38,661 nt of DNA from Candidatus Kuenenia stuttgartensis (GTDB lineage Bacteria; Planctomycetota; Planctomycetia; Pirellulales; UBA1268), in NCBI GenBank assembly GCA_945865325.1, contig CAMBFA010000014.1:1-38661 (forward strand). Direction: 5' to 3'. Shown in pieces: positions 17,550 to 25,570 of the stretch. Both the position numbers and the translations under genes were made by a program. The first letter of the stretch is position 1, and every line of letters begins with the position of its first letter. The notes below the pieces were generated by a model that saw nothing but the letters and a program-made list of their open reading frames with translations, did no database searches and was not told the origin of the DNA.

Positions 17550-18335
17550 ATGGCCACCATCCTCGAGCGGATCGTCGAACGGAAGCGCCGTGAGGTCGCT
17601 GCCGCCGAGGCGCTGGAGTCGACGGCGAGCCTGCGCCGGCGTCTGGCCGAGGCGCCCCCCGTGCGCGACTTCTTCGCCGCCGTCTCCCGCCCCGGGGCGA
17701 TCCGACTGATCGCCGAGTTCAAGCGCCGCAGCCCATCGGCGGGGGAGATCCGCCCCGGCGCGACCGTCGAGGAGGTGGTGCGGGCCTACGAGCGCGGCGG
17801 CGCTTCGGCCCTCTCGGTCCTCACCGACGGAGAGGGGTTCGGCGGGGCGCTGGCCGATCTCGTCGCGGCCCGGCAGGCGGTGGCGCTGCCGGTACTGCGG
17901 AAGGAGTTCGTCATCGACCGTCGCCAGGTGATCGAGGCGCGGGTCCACGGCGCCGACGCCGTCCTCCTCATCGCCGAGTGTCTCGACGACTGCCTCCTCC
18001 GCAGCCTGTACGCCGAGATCCTCGATCTCGGTATGACGCCGCTGGTGGAGCTCCACGACGAGCGCCAGCTCGAGAGGGTCCTCGATCTCGGCGCCACGCT
18101 CGTGGGGATCAACAACCGCGATCTCCGCACGATGACAACCGATCTCGGGCATGTCCTCTCGCTCCACTCCCGCCTTCCCGAGCGCTGCACGCTCGTCGCC
18201 GAGAGCGGGATCGGCAGCCGTGGAGATGTCCGCCGGCTCGAGGCGGCCGGGATCGGGGCGATGCTCGTCGGCGAGTCGCTGCTCAAGCAACCCGACCCGG
18301 GGGCCGCCGCCGCGGCGCTGCTGGCCGACGACTGA
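17550..18335 (+). CDS. trpC: TrpC, indole-3-glycerol-phosphate synthase
   Basis: TrpC closes the indole ring from CdRP in tryptophan synthesis. The ATG at 17550 gives the usual MATILERIVERKRREV start; a GTG at 17514 would add 12 residues. The 261-residue TIM barrel has IAEFKRRSPSAG with the catalytic lysine, VLRKEFVIDRRQV, DAVLLIAECL, LVGINNRDLRTM, LVAESGIGSRGD and AMLVGESLLK, all as in active enzymes. It follows purH by 81 bp with no other trp gene in the window. It ends 52 bp before the convergent response regulator gene. Confidence 0.96.
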   Translation: MATILERIVERKRREVAAAEALESTASLRRRLAEAPPVRDFFAAVSRPGAIRLIAEFKRRSPSAGEIRPGATVEEVVRAYERGGASALSVLTDGEGFGGALADLVAARQAVALPVLRKEFVIDRRQVIEARVHGADAVLLIAECLDDCLLRSLYAEILDLGMTPLVELHDERQLERVLDLGATLVGINNRDLRTMTTDLGHVLSLHSRLPERCTLVAESGIGSRGDVRRLEAAGIGAMLVGESLLKQPDPGAAAAALLADD

Positions 18336-18336
18336 C

Positions 18337-18387
18337 GCGTCGTGGCGGCCGGTGTTGGCGGGGGCAATGACGAGCCCCACGCGACGC
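18337..18387. terminator. Nested hairpin between convergent trpC and response regulator genes
   Basis: GCGTCG (18337-18342) pairs with CGACGC (18382-18387), and inside it GGGGC (18361-18365) pairs with GCCCC (18374-18378). The pair fills the 52-bp gap between two convergent genes. No T tract is present, so the call rests on position and pairing only. Confidence 0.3.
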
Positions 18388-19203
18388 TCACCTCACCTCG
18401 TCGTCCTCCGCGGACGTCGGCTTCGATTCCGCTGGCTTGCTCCGGCGGACGAAACGGTATCCCATTCCGCGCACGGAGAGGAAATGGACCGGCTTGGAGG
18501 GATCCCCCTCGAATGACTTCCGCAGGTTGAGCATGAAGGTGTCGATCGTCCGTGTCGCCGGTGGGCGTGCCATCCCCCAGACACGTTCGAGGAGCTCGTG
18601 GCGGGTGACGACCTTTCCCTCGTGATCGACGAGGTAACGGAGAAGTTTCATCTCCAGGTTCGTCAGCCGTACCGGGCCTCCCAGGGCCCGTGCCTCCCAG
18701 GTGTCGAAGTTCACCTCCGACTCGCCGAAACGGTAGATGGCCGGCAGGGTGGGCGACGGTGCCGCGGGCGTGCCGACGGCAGCCTCGACCGGGCCGATCG
18801 CGGGAGGTGGAGCCGCCACCTGACGCGTCGCCATTCCGCGCCGGGAGATCAGACTCCGCACGATCGAGATTAACTCGTCGAGATCGAAGGGCTTTTGGAG
18901 ATAGACATCGGTGCCGGCATCGAAGCCACGGATCCGATCCTCGACGAGCGTCCGGGCGGTGAGCATGACCACCGGGACGTCGTTCCCCTGCCGGCGCACG
19001 GCCTCGCAGACGGCATAGCCGCTCATTCCGGGGAGCATGACGTCGAGGATGACCAGATCAAACGGCGCTGATGCGGTGGCCAGCGCCGCCAGGGCCGATT
19101 GGCCGTCGGCGGCGGTCTCGACCCCAAAGCCCTCGGCTTCGAGGTTGAACTTGATGCCGATGGCGAGGTGGTCTTCGTCCTCGACGACGAGAATGCGCGG
19201 CAT
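18388..19203 (-). CDS. OmpR/PhoB-type response regulator
   Basis: The 271-residue protein has an N-terminal receiver domain (residues 1-120) with acidic pocket Glu8-Asp9, phospho-acceptor Asp54 in LVILDVMLPG, Thr82 in VMLTAR and Lys104 in YLQKPF. An Ala/Pro-rich linker (about 125-150) leads to a winged-helix DNA-binding domain with VRLTNLEMKLLRYL, GKVVTRHELLERVWG, RTIDTFMLNLRKSFE and SVRGMGYRFVRR. It should act as a transcription factor when phosphorylated. The linker is longer than usual. A partner kinase is not adjacent; the closest is the kinase at 14823-15740. Confidence 0.94.
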   Translation of the reverse strand: MPRILVVEDEDHLAIGIKFNLEAEGFGVETAADGQSALAALATASAPFDLVILDVMLPGMSGYAVCEAVRRQGNDVPVVMLTARTLVEDRIRGFDAGTDVYLQKPFDLDELISIVRSLISRRGMATRQVAAPPPAIGPVEAAVGTPAAPSPTLPAIYRFGESEVNFDTWEARALGGPVRLTNLEMKLLRYLVDHEGKVVTRHELLERVWGMARPPATRTIDTFMLNLRKSFEGDPSKPVHFLSVRGMGYRFVRRSKPAESKPTSAEDDEVR

Positions 19204-19258
19204 GGGGCGGGCCCGGGGAAGGGAAGGAACCGCACCATTCTACCCGGCTCGTCCCGCG

Positions 19259-20344
19259 TCAGCGGGCCATCACTTCCCGGCCGCGGACAGCCCTCGCGTA
19301 GCCCCGCGTCGTGAACCACTCCCAGGCGTCCGACACCGTCTCGTCGAGCGACCGGAAGGCATAGCCGAGCTCACTTTGAGCGCGGCGGCAGGAGAAGTTG
19401 TGGGGAAGCATCGACATTCGCGTCGCCGCCGAATTGACCTGCCGTTCGCGGCGCGTGAAGAGGCTTGCCAGGTCGCCGGCGAGTCCGGCCAACCGCACGA
19501 TCCCCCGTGGAGCGATCCCGAGCGGCTGCATCCGCCCTGCGATCCGCGCGAACACTCGCCAGGCATCGAGATAGCTCATCGAGTGGCCGCCGAGGATGTA
19601 GCGACGGCCGCTCCGCCCACGGGTCACCGCGGCGAGGATCCCGCCGGCGACGTCGCGGACATCGACGAAATCGTTCGCGCCGGGGGGGGCGAAGAGCCCC
19701 TTGCCGGCACCGACCTCGAGGAGCATCCGGCCGCTCGACGGCTTCCAGTCCCAGGGGCCGAGCATGTAGACCGGATTGACGATCACGGCGTCGAGCCCGC
19801 GGGCGATCTCGTCGTGCACCCCGCGCTCGGCGTCCCGCTTCGTGACGACGTAGGGGCACTCTGGCATCACCCCCGGTGGCGTCTCCTCGTCGGCAGGCGC
19901 CCCGTCGGCCCGCAGTCCGATCGCATCGACGCTCGAAACGTGGATGAATCGGGCGCCGGCCCGACGGGCGGCGGCGGCCACGACCCGCGTCCCCTCGACA
20001 TTCGCGGCGGCCATCTCGGCGTGGTGCCGCCAGCCGCAGTGGACCATCGCGGCGGAATGGATCACGACCCGGGCCCCGTCGACGGCCGCCTGCACCGCCC
20101 CCTCGTCCCCGAGGGATCCGTGGATGGTCTCGACGGGGAGGCCGGCGAGGCAGTGCTGCGAGGCCTGCCGCGACCGGACGAACGCCCGCACCGATTCGCC
20201 TCGCGAGACGAGCATCCGCACGACATTGTTACCGACCAGCCCGGTCGCCCCCGTCACGAGGAAGTCGACCGGGGCGGGGCGACGCTGGGGGGAGATTGGC
20301 TCGACGGAGCGAGCGGTGGCGGCCTGGGGGGCGGGCATGATCAT
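19259..20344 (-). CDS. NAD(P)-dependent epimerase/dehydratase (extended SDR)
   Basis: The 361-residue product has the Rossmann signature FLVTGATGLVGNNVV near residues 28-42, SSVDAIG, and the catalytic YVVTK (Tyr-x-x-x-Lys) followed by VNPVYMLGPWD. This is the extended short-chain dehydrogenase family, close to nucleoside-sugar epimerases, dihydroflavonol reductases and HpnA-like enzymes. The substrate cannot be fixed from sequence. The first 25 residues are a Pro/Arg-rich extension, so a later start is possible. It lies 55 bp upstream of the regulator gene on the same strand, and could form one message with it. Confidence 0.9.
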   Translation of the reverse strand: MIMPAPQAATARSVEPISPQRRPAPVDFLVTGATGLVGNNVVRMLVSRGESVRAFVRSRQASQHCLAGLPVETIHGSLGDEGAVQAAVDGARVVIHSAAMVHCGWRHHAEMAAANVEGTRVVAAAARRAGARFIHVSSVDAIGLRADGAPADEETPPGVMPECPYVVTKRDAERGVHDEIARGLDAVIVNPVYMLGPWDWKPSSGRMLLEVGAGKGLFAPPGANDFVDVRDVAGGILAAVTRGRSGRRYILGGHSMSYLDAWRVFARIAGRMQPLGIAPRGIVRLAGLAGDLASLFTRRERQVNSAATRMSMLPHNFSCRRAQSELGYAFRSLDETVSDAWEWFTTRGYARAVRGREVMAR

Positions 20345-20626
20345 GGGAGAACGTCACTGAAAGCCAGTGGATCACGGGCTCGTGCGGTTGGTCCATCCAC
20401 CGCACCTTCCTCATGGTAGTTCGGAAAAAAACCATGCCGACTTCGGTGCCCGGCGGTGGTGCTGACGTTGACGGATGGGAGGCCTCCCCCCGAAGATGCC
20501 CGCCCGCGTTGGGCTCGGGAGATCGGAGGCACCGATTTCCGTCCGTGCTCCGTTCCCCGGGGGCACCGTCGCCCCCGACCGGCCGATTTCCCGACAGTCC
20601 AGGCTCCCGAAAGGCATGGAGGACCC

Positions 20627-21766
20627 GTGGCGGAACTGACCATCCGGCCTGTGGACACCCGGTCCGAACAGAAGCGCTTCATCCGCCTTCCCTGGCGGAT
20701 CTACCGCGACGATCCCTGTTGGATGCCCCCCCTGGTGATGTCCCAGGAGGAGCTGCTGAACTTCCGCCCCCATCCCTTCTACGAGCGGTCGAGGGCCCGC
20801 AGCTTCATTGCCTCACGCGGTGGGGTCGACGTCGGGAGAATCACCGGCATCGTCAATGCCGGGCATGTCGAGCGGTATGGGGAGAATCGGGGGTTTTTCG
20901 GTTTTTTTGAATGCGACGACGACGCCGCGGCGGCCCGTGGCCTGTTCGGGGCGGCCCGCGACTGGCTCCACGCTCAGGGGATGACCTCGATCCGCGGCCC
21001 GGCCAACCCGTCGCTCAACTACGAGTGCGGCCTCCTCATCGAGGGCTTCGACACCCCCCCCTTCTTCATGATGACCCACAACCGCCCGTGGTACGGCCGG
21101 CTCGTCGAGGAGAACGGCTTCGGCAAGATCGAGGACATGTACGCCTTCTGGGGTGAGACCGGGATGCTGTCATCGCTCGATTCGAAGCTCGGCTCGATGA
21201 TCCAGGGGGTGAAAGAACGCTTCGGGGTCACGGTCCGTCCTCTCGACCGGAGCCGCTTCGACGAAGAGGTGCGGATGTTCCTCGACATCTACAACGCGAG
21301 CCTCGGTGGCACCTGGGGCTTCGTGCCGCTGTCTTCAGGCGAGGTGAAGCACATGGCCGAGAGCCTCAAACACCTCATCGTGCCGGAGTTGGCGATGGTG
21401 GCCGAGGTCGGTGGCAAGCCGATCGGCACCGTCTTCTGCCTCCTCGACTACAACCCGCGGATCAAGGCGATCAACGGCCGGCTCTTCCCCTTCGGTTTCG
21501 TCCGCCTCCTCTGGAACAAGAAGGGGATCAAGCGGATGCGGGCGATCAGCACGAACGTCGTGCCGGAGTACCAGGCCTGGGGCGTGGGGCTCGTGCTCAT
21601 GGGGGCGCTGGTCAAACCGGTCATCGATTGGGGGATGAAGGAAGTGGAGTTTTCCTGGGTCCTCGAGTCGAATCACCTCTCCAAGCGGACGCTCGAACGG
21701 GGAGGGGCGCTCGTCACGAAGAAATACCGGATATACCAGGACGACCCGCCGGCCCCGGCCGCTTGA
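20627..21766 (+). CDS. GNAT-like N-acetyltransferase family protein
   Basis: The GTG at 20627 follows ATGGAGGACCC, a good ribosome site, and gives MAELTIRPVDTRSEQKRF. The frame is open further upstream without protein character. The 379-residue product has conserved stretches such as PWRIYRDDPCWMPPLV, GRITGIVNAGHVERYG, FFGFFECDDD, GPANPSLNYECGLLIEGFD and NVVPEYQAWGVGLVLMGAL, the latter like the acyl-CoA-binding turn of GNAT folds. The family is widespread but, as far as I know, its substrate is not established. It ends five bases before the convergent sulfatase gene. The 282-bp gap upstream is shared with the divergent epimerase. Confidence 0.8.
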   Translation: MAELTIRPVDTRSEQKRFIRLPWRIYRDDPCWMPPLVMSQEELLNFRPHPFYERSRARSFIASRGGVDVGRITGIVNAGHVERYGENRGFFGFFECDDDAAAARGLFGAARDWLHAQGMTSIRGPANPSLNYECGLLIEGFDTPPFFMMTHNRPWYGRLVEENGFGKIEDMYAFWGETGMLSSLDSKLGSMIQGVKERFGVTVRPLDRSRFDEEVRMFLDIYNASLGGTWGFVPLSSGEVKHMAESLKHLIVPELAMVAEVGGKPIGTVFCLLDYNPRIKAINGRLFPFGFVRLLWNKKGIKRMRAISTNVVPEYQAWGVGLVLMGALVKPVIDWGMKEVEFSWVLESNHLSKRTLERGGALVTKKYRIYQDDPPAPAA

Positions 21767-21771
21767 CGCCG

Positions 21772-23382
21772 TCAGGTTCCCTGCCCCGCCCCGTCACCAC
21801 GATCGGCAGCGGAGGGGGGCTCCGGAAGCGGCGCGGTGCCGTAGGCTTCGCTTGGCACCGGCCCGAGATCGTCGACCTCGTGGCGGAGTCGATCGAGCTC
21901 CGCCCGGAGCTCCCGGAGCGTGTCGGCATACGCCGGATCGTCGTGGAAGCTGCGGGTCTCGGTCGGGTCGACCGCGCGGTCGAGGAGCTCCCACTCGTCG
22001 AGATCCCCCTCGTAGTGAACGAGCTTGTGGCGCTCGGTGATCACCCCTCGATGGGGGCGGACATGGTGCGGCTCGGGGAACTCGTAGTAGTGGTAATAGA
22101 GGCTCTTCCGCCATGGCGCGTCGGGATCCCCGGCCAGGAGTGGCTGGAGGGGACGGCCCTGCATGTCGGGCGGCACGGGAAGTCCGGCGAGGGCAAGAAA
22201 CGTCGGCGCGAAGTCGATCAGCGACACGATCCGGTCGCAGTGGCTCCCGGGCTGGGTCAGCCCCGGCCAGCGAACGATCAGCGGCGTCCGTACCGACTCT
22301 TCAAAGATCCAGCGCTTGTCGAACCAGCCGTGTTCGCCAAGGAAAAAGCCCTGATCGCTCGAGAGAACGACGACGGTCTCGTCGGCGATTCCCTCCCGGT
22401 CGAGCTCGTCGAGGAGCCGGCCGACGCTCTCGTCGATCGCCTTCACGCACGCCAGGTAGTCGTGCATGTAGCGCTGGTAGCGCCAGCGAACGAGATCCCT
22501 CCCGGCCGGAGCTGCCGCGCGGAAAGCCTCGTTCCGCGGCTCATAATGAGCGTTCCAGGCAACAAGGTCGTCGCCATCGATCCCCGGCGGGACCACGAAC
22601 TTTGCATCGAGTGGGGTGAAGGTGCGATCGAGCCCCATGTCATGCTCGCGGACGGCCGTGCTTCGGCCTGTGAAATCGTCGAACAGCGTCGGGGGCTCCG
22701 GATGGGAGCGATCCCCGTCCCAGCCGAGGTGCCGAATCGCCGGCGACCACTCGCGGTGTGGCGCCTTGTGCTGCGTCATGAGGAGGAACGGCCGGTTCTG
22801 GTCCCGTTGCCGCAGCCACTCGATCGAACGATCGGTGATCAGATCGGTGACATACCCGCGCTCGACCTGTTTCCCCGCGGCCGTGATCATCGGCGGGTTG
22901 TAGTAGATCCCCTGGCCCGAGAGGATCTGCCAGTGGTCGAAGCCGGTCGGAGCGCTCCCCAGATGCCACTTGCCAATCACCGCCGTCTGCCAGCCGGCCT
23001 CCTGCAGCATCTTGGGGAAGGTCGGCTGGGCCGCGTCGAACCGGCAGTTGGCGTTGTTATAGAAGCCGTTTTTGTGGGAGTACTTGCCGGTGAGGATCGT
23101 GGCTCGGCTCGGCCCACAGATCGAGTTGGTGACCAGGCAGCGGTCGAACCGCATCCCCTCGCGGGCGAGCCGGTCGATGTTCGGCGTCTCGAGGAGGTGC
23201 CGCGACTCGCCATAGGTCGACAACGCCTGGCAGGTCAGATCGTCGGCGAAGATGAAGAGGATGTTGGGGGGGAGGGTGGTCGCCCCCCCCGCGACCGTGA
23301 ACGCCTCGATCGAGAACGCGGCCAAAAGGAGGAGGAGCGCGACCGACCGGAGTCGGGCAGCAAGGAGGCAGATGGCGGCCAT
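21772..23382 (-). CDS. Secreted arylsulfatase (S1 family)
   Basis: The 536-residue product has a signal peptide (VALLLLLAAFSIEAF, cleaved near residue 34) and the S1 sulfatase signature SICGPSRATILTGKY, with Cys89 to be turned into formylglycine. Metal ligands appear in FIFADDLT (Asp47/Asp48) and SSDQGFFLGEHGW. Such enzymes remove sulfate esters from polysaccharides outside the cytoplasm; the GEHGWFDKRW block resembles heparan- or iduronate-type sulfatases, but the substrate is unknown. The activating enzyme must be encoded elsewhere: the FGE-like protein in this window lacks a key cysteine. It is divergent from the O-antigen-ligase-like gene. Confidence 0.94.
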   Translation of the reverse strand: MAAICLLAARLRSVALLLLLAAFSIEAFTVAGGATTLPPNILFIFADDLTCQALSTYGESRHLLETPNIDRLAREGMRFDRCLVTNSICGPSRATILTGKYSHKNGFYNNANCRFDAAQPTFPKMLQEAGWQTAVIGKWHLGSAPTGFDHWQILSGQGIYYNPPMITAAGKQVERGYVTDLITDRSIEWLRQRDQNRPFLLMTQHKAPHREWSPAIRHLGWDGDRSHPEPPTLFDDFTGRSTAVREHDMGLDRTFTPLDAKFVVPPGIDGDDLVAWNAHYEPRNEAFRAAAPAGRDLVRWRYQRYMHDYLACVKAIDESVGRLLDELDREGIADETVVVLSSDQGFFLGEHGWFDKRWIFEESVRTPLIVRWPGLTQPGSHCDRIVSLIDFAPTFLALAGLPVPPDMQGRPLQPLLAGDPDAPWRKSLYYHYYEFPEPHHVRPHRGVITERHKLVHYEGDLDEWELLDRAVDPTETRSFHDDPAYADTLRELRAELDRLRHEVDDLGPVPSEAYGTAPLPEPPSAADRGDGAGQGT

Positions 23383-23575
23383 GGTAGGGGGGGTTCCCGG
23401 GGGAAAGATCTCTGGAGTTTACGGTGGATGGCCGAATCGAGGCCGCCCGATCCCACCACGCTCCGGAGGACGTGGGCCCACCCCCCATCGATTCCGCGGG
23501 ACTGCGATGGGAGAGGCGGGGAAGGTTGGGTAAACTCGAAAGGTTCAGCCGCGGATTCCATCGGACAACGGCCAC

Positions 23576-25549
23576 ATGACCGCCGGTAACACATCACTTA
23601 TCCTCGGAATTAATCGAGAGGAAGCGGCATTCCCCGAGGAGCCGCTGTGGCGGCGTTTAGCGGAACTGGCGGCCGTCGCCCTCCTCGCCCTAGCGGCGAT
23701 GTTCGGGCCGCTGGCGCTGGGGGGAACCCATCCGCTCGGCAAGCTGGGAATCAACCTTCTCGTCGGCGCGGCGACCATTCTCTGGGCCGTGACGGCCCCC
23801 CGCTCAGGATGGTTGGCCTGGTTGCCGATCACCGTGGCCGGAGGGGCGATCTTCCAGCTCATTCCCCTCCCCGCGCCGCTCCTGGCCCTCGTCGCGCCGT
23901 TCTCGGCCGATCGCTGGGGAGCGGTGACCGACGGGGAGCCGTTGCGGTGGGGCACGATTTCCATCGACCCGGGCGCCACGGCGGCGGCGATCCGGCAGGT
24001 GTTCCTCGGGCTCTCGGCCGCCGTCGTGACGATGGATCTTTGCCGCCGTCCGCTGCGGCGCCTCGTGCTCTGCACGGCGATCGCCTTGGCCGGCCTGATG
24101 GTGTGGGGATTGGGGATCGTCTATCCGATGAACGACGATCACGTGGTGCTCGGCCGGCATGATCTGAAGGGACCGGAGGAGAACGTCTCCTGGTGCACGA
24201 CCGTCCTCCCGCCGGTGCGCACCGCCGGGTTCATTGAGTATTCACAGTCGGGGCCGGTGCGTGTCGGGGACGAGCAGTACTACCTGCCGCGCTGGCAGAT
24301 CGGCGACGGGATGGGGTCGTACGTTGTCAGCAACCATTTTGCGGCCGGGATGTACCTGACGCTGCCGCTGTTCCTCGCCCTCTGCCGGCAACTTCTGCGC
24401 GGGCCGATCTGGTCGTGGGCGGGGGGGACGCTCGCGCTGGTCGTCTTCGCCGGGGCATTCTGGACCGTCGGCATGGTGGCCCATTCCCGGGCCGGGGCCG
24501 GCGCGATCATGGTCGCCACGGCCGTGTTCATGGCCCTCACCACGCAGGAGCGTTGGGGGCGGTGGGGGTGGGGGGGGATCTCGCTGATGGCCCTCGTCTC
24601 GCTGACCGGATTCTTCACGATCTTTTTCTTCCGGCTCACGCACCTGGCGAATCTGCTCCCCGACCTGGTTCGCGGTCCGCTGTTGAACTTTTTCAACGAT
24701 CCCCGCATCGGACTCAACAAGATGTCGGCGCGGGCCTTTGCCGCCGGGCCCTGGTTCGGCAGCGGGCTCGGCACCTGGGGCTACGTCCAGCCGACGTACG
24801 GCAAAGGGAACCCGTCGGTCTTCTATGCCCACAACGATTACGCGCAGATCCTCGTGGAGACGGGGTTGGTCGGCGGGCTGGTGATGGGGGGGCTGTTGGC
24901 GGTGTTGATCGCCGCGTTCGTGCGGACCTGGATGGCCGACCAGGACGAGCGGATGCTTGCGGCCGGGGCATGGTCGTCGCTGGCGGCGCTGGCCCTCCAT
25001 TCCTTCTTCGATTGGAACATGCACGTCCCCGCCAATGCCCTCCTCGCCTGCCTGGTGGCCGGCATCGCCCTCTCCACGACAGCGTCGTTTCCCACCGGGT
25101 GTCAACTCGGGCAGCGGCATCGGGACGGTCATCCCCCCGATCCGGCGGTGGGGGCCGGCACCGTGCCTTGGTCACCGCGGCGCGGGATCGTCGCCGTGCT
25201 CATGGTCGGAGCCTGTCTGGTGACGATGCTCCTGACGGTCCGCGACTACGGCACTGAAGCGGTCGCTCGACGGCTCCGTTATGCCCTTTACGACATCCGC
25301 ACCGCACAGACCGAGGATGCCAGGGCCCTGGCGATCGGACGTCTCCAATGGGGCATCATCAATGCCAGCCGCGCCCACCGCAGGCATCCGACCGACTCCG
25401 AATTGCCGATTCTCGCTGGCCAAGCGGTGCTCCATATCGAGGCCTGCGACGAAGGGCTCGAGGGGGAAGATGCAGCGACCTGGTTCCAGCGGGCGCGGGC
25501 CTGCAATCCGGTCTGCTGGGGGCTGCCGCAGCCGCTGCCGGGCCGGTGA
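23576..25549 (+). CDS. O-antigen ligase / Wzy-type polysaccharide membrane protein
   Basis: The 657-residue protein has about 10-12 hydrophobic helices up to residue ~500. Family marks are GMVAHSRAGAGAIMVATA, the loop GSGLGTWGYVQPTYG, AHNDYAQILVETGLVGGLV and LHSFFDWNMHVPANA, which fit the O-antigen ligase (WaaL/Wzy_C) family with its large loop and histidine/arginine residues. It would join or polymerise lipid-linked glycans at the outer face of the inner membrane. A soluble helical tail with TPR-like features follows, ending abruptly at NPVCWGLPQPLPGR, only 21 bp before the convergent gene. The epimerase and sulfatase nearby fit a surface-polysaccharide setting. Confidence 0.88.
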   Translation: MTAGNTSLILGINREEAAFPEEPLWRRLAELAAVALLALAAMFGPLALGGTHPLGKLGINLLVGAATILWAVTAPRSGWLAWLPITVAGGAIFQLIPLPAPLLALVAPFSADRWGAVTDGEPLRWGTISIDPGATAAAIRQVFLGLSAAVVTMDLCRRPLRRLVLCTAIALAGLMVWGLGIVYPMNDDHVVLGRHDLKGPEENVSWCTTVLPPVRTAGFIEYSQSGPVRVGDEQYYLPRWQIGDGMGSYVVSNHFAAGMYLTLPLFLALCRQLLRGPIWSWAGGTLALVVFAGAFWTVGMVAHSRAGAGAIMVATAVFMALTTQERWGRWGWGGISLMALVSLTGFFTIFFFRLTHLANLLPDLVRGPLLNFFNDPRIGLNKMSARAFAAGPWFGSGLGTWGYVQPTYGKGNPSVFYAHNDYAQILVETGLVGGLVMGGLLAVLIAAFVRTWMADQDERMLAAGAWSSLAALALHSFFDWNMHVPANALLACLVAGIALSTTASFPTGCQLGQRHRDGHPPDPAVGAGTVPWSPRRGIVAVLMVGACLVTMLLTVRDYGTEAVARRLRYALYDIRTAQTEDARALAIGRLQWGIINASRAHRRHPTDSELPILAGQAVLHIEACDEGLEGEDAATWFQRARACNPVCWGLPQPLPGR

Positions 25550-25570
25550 CCATCCGTCGGCCGGTCCCCT

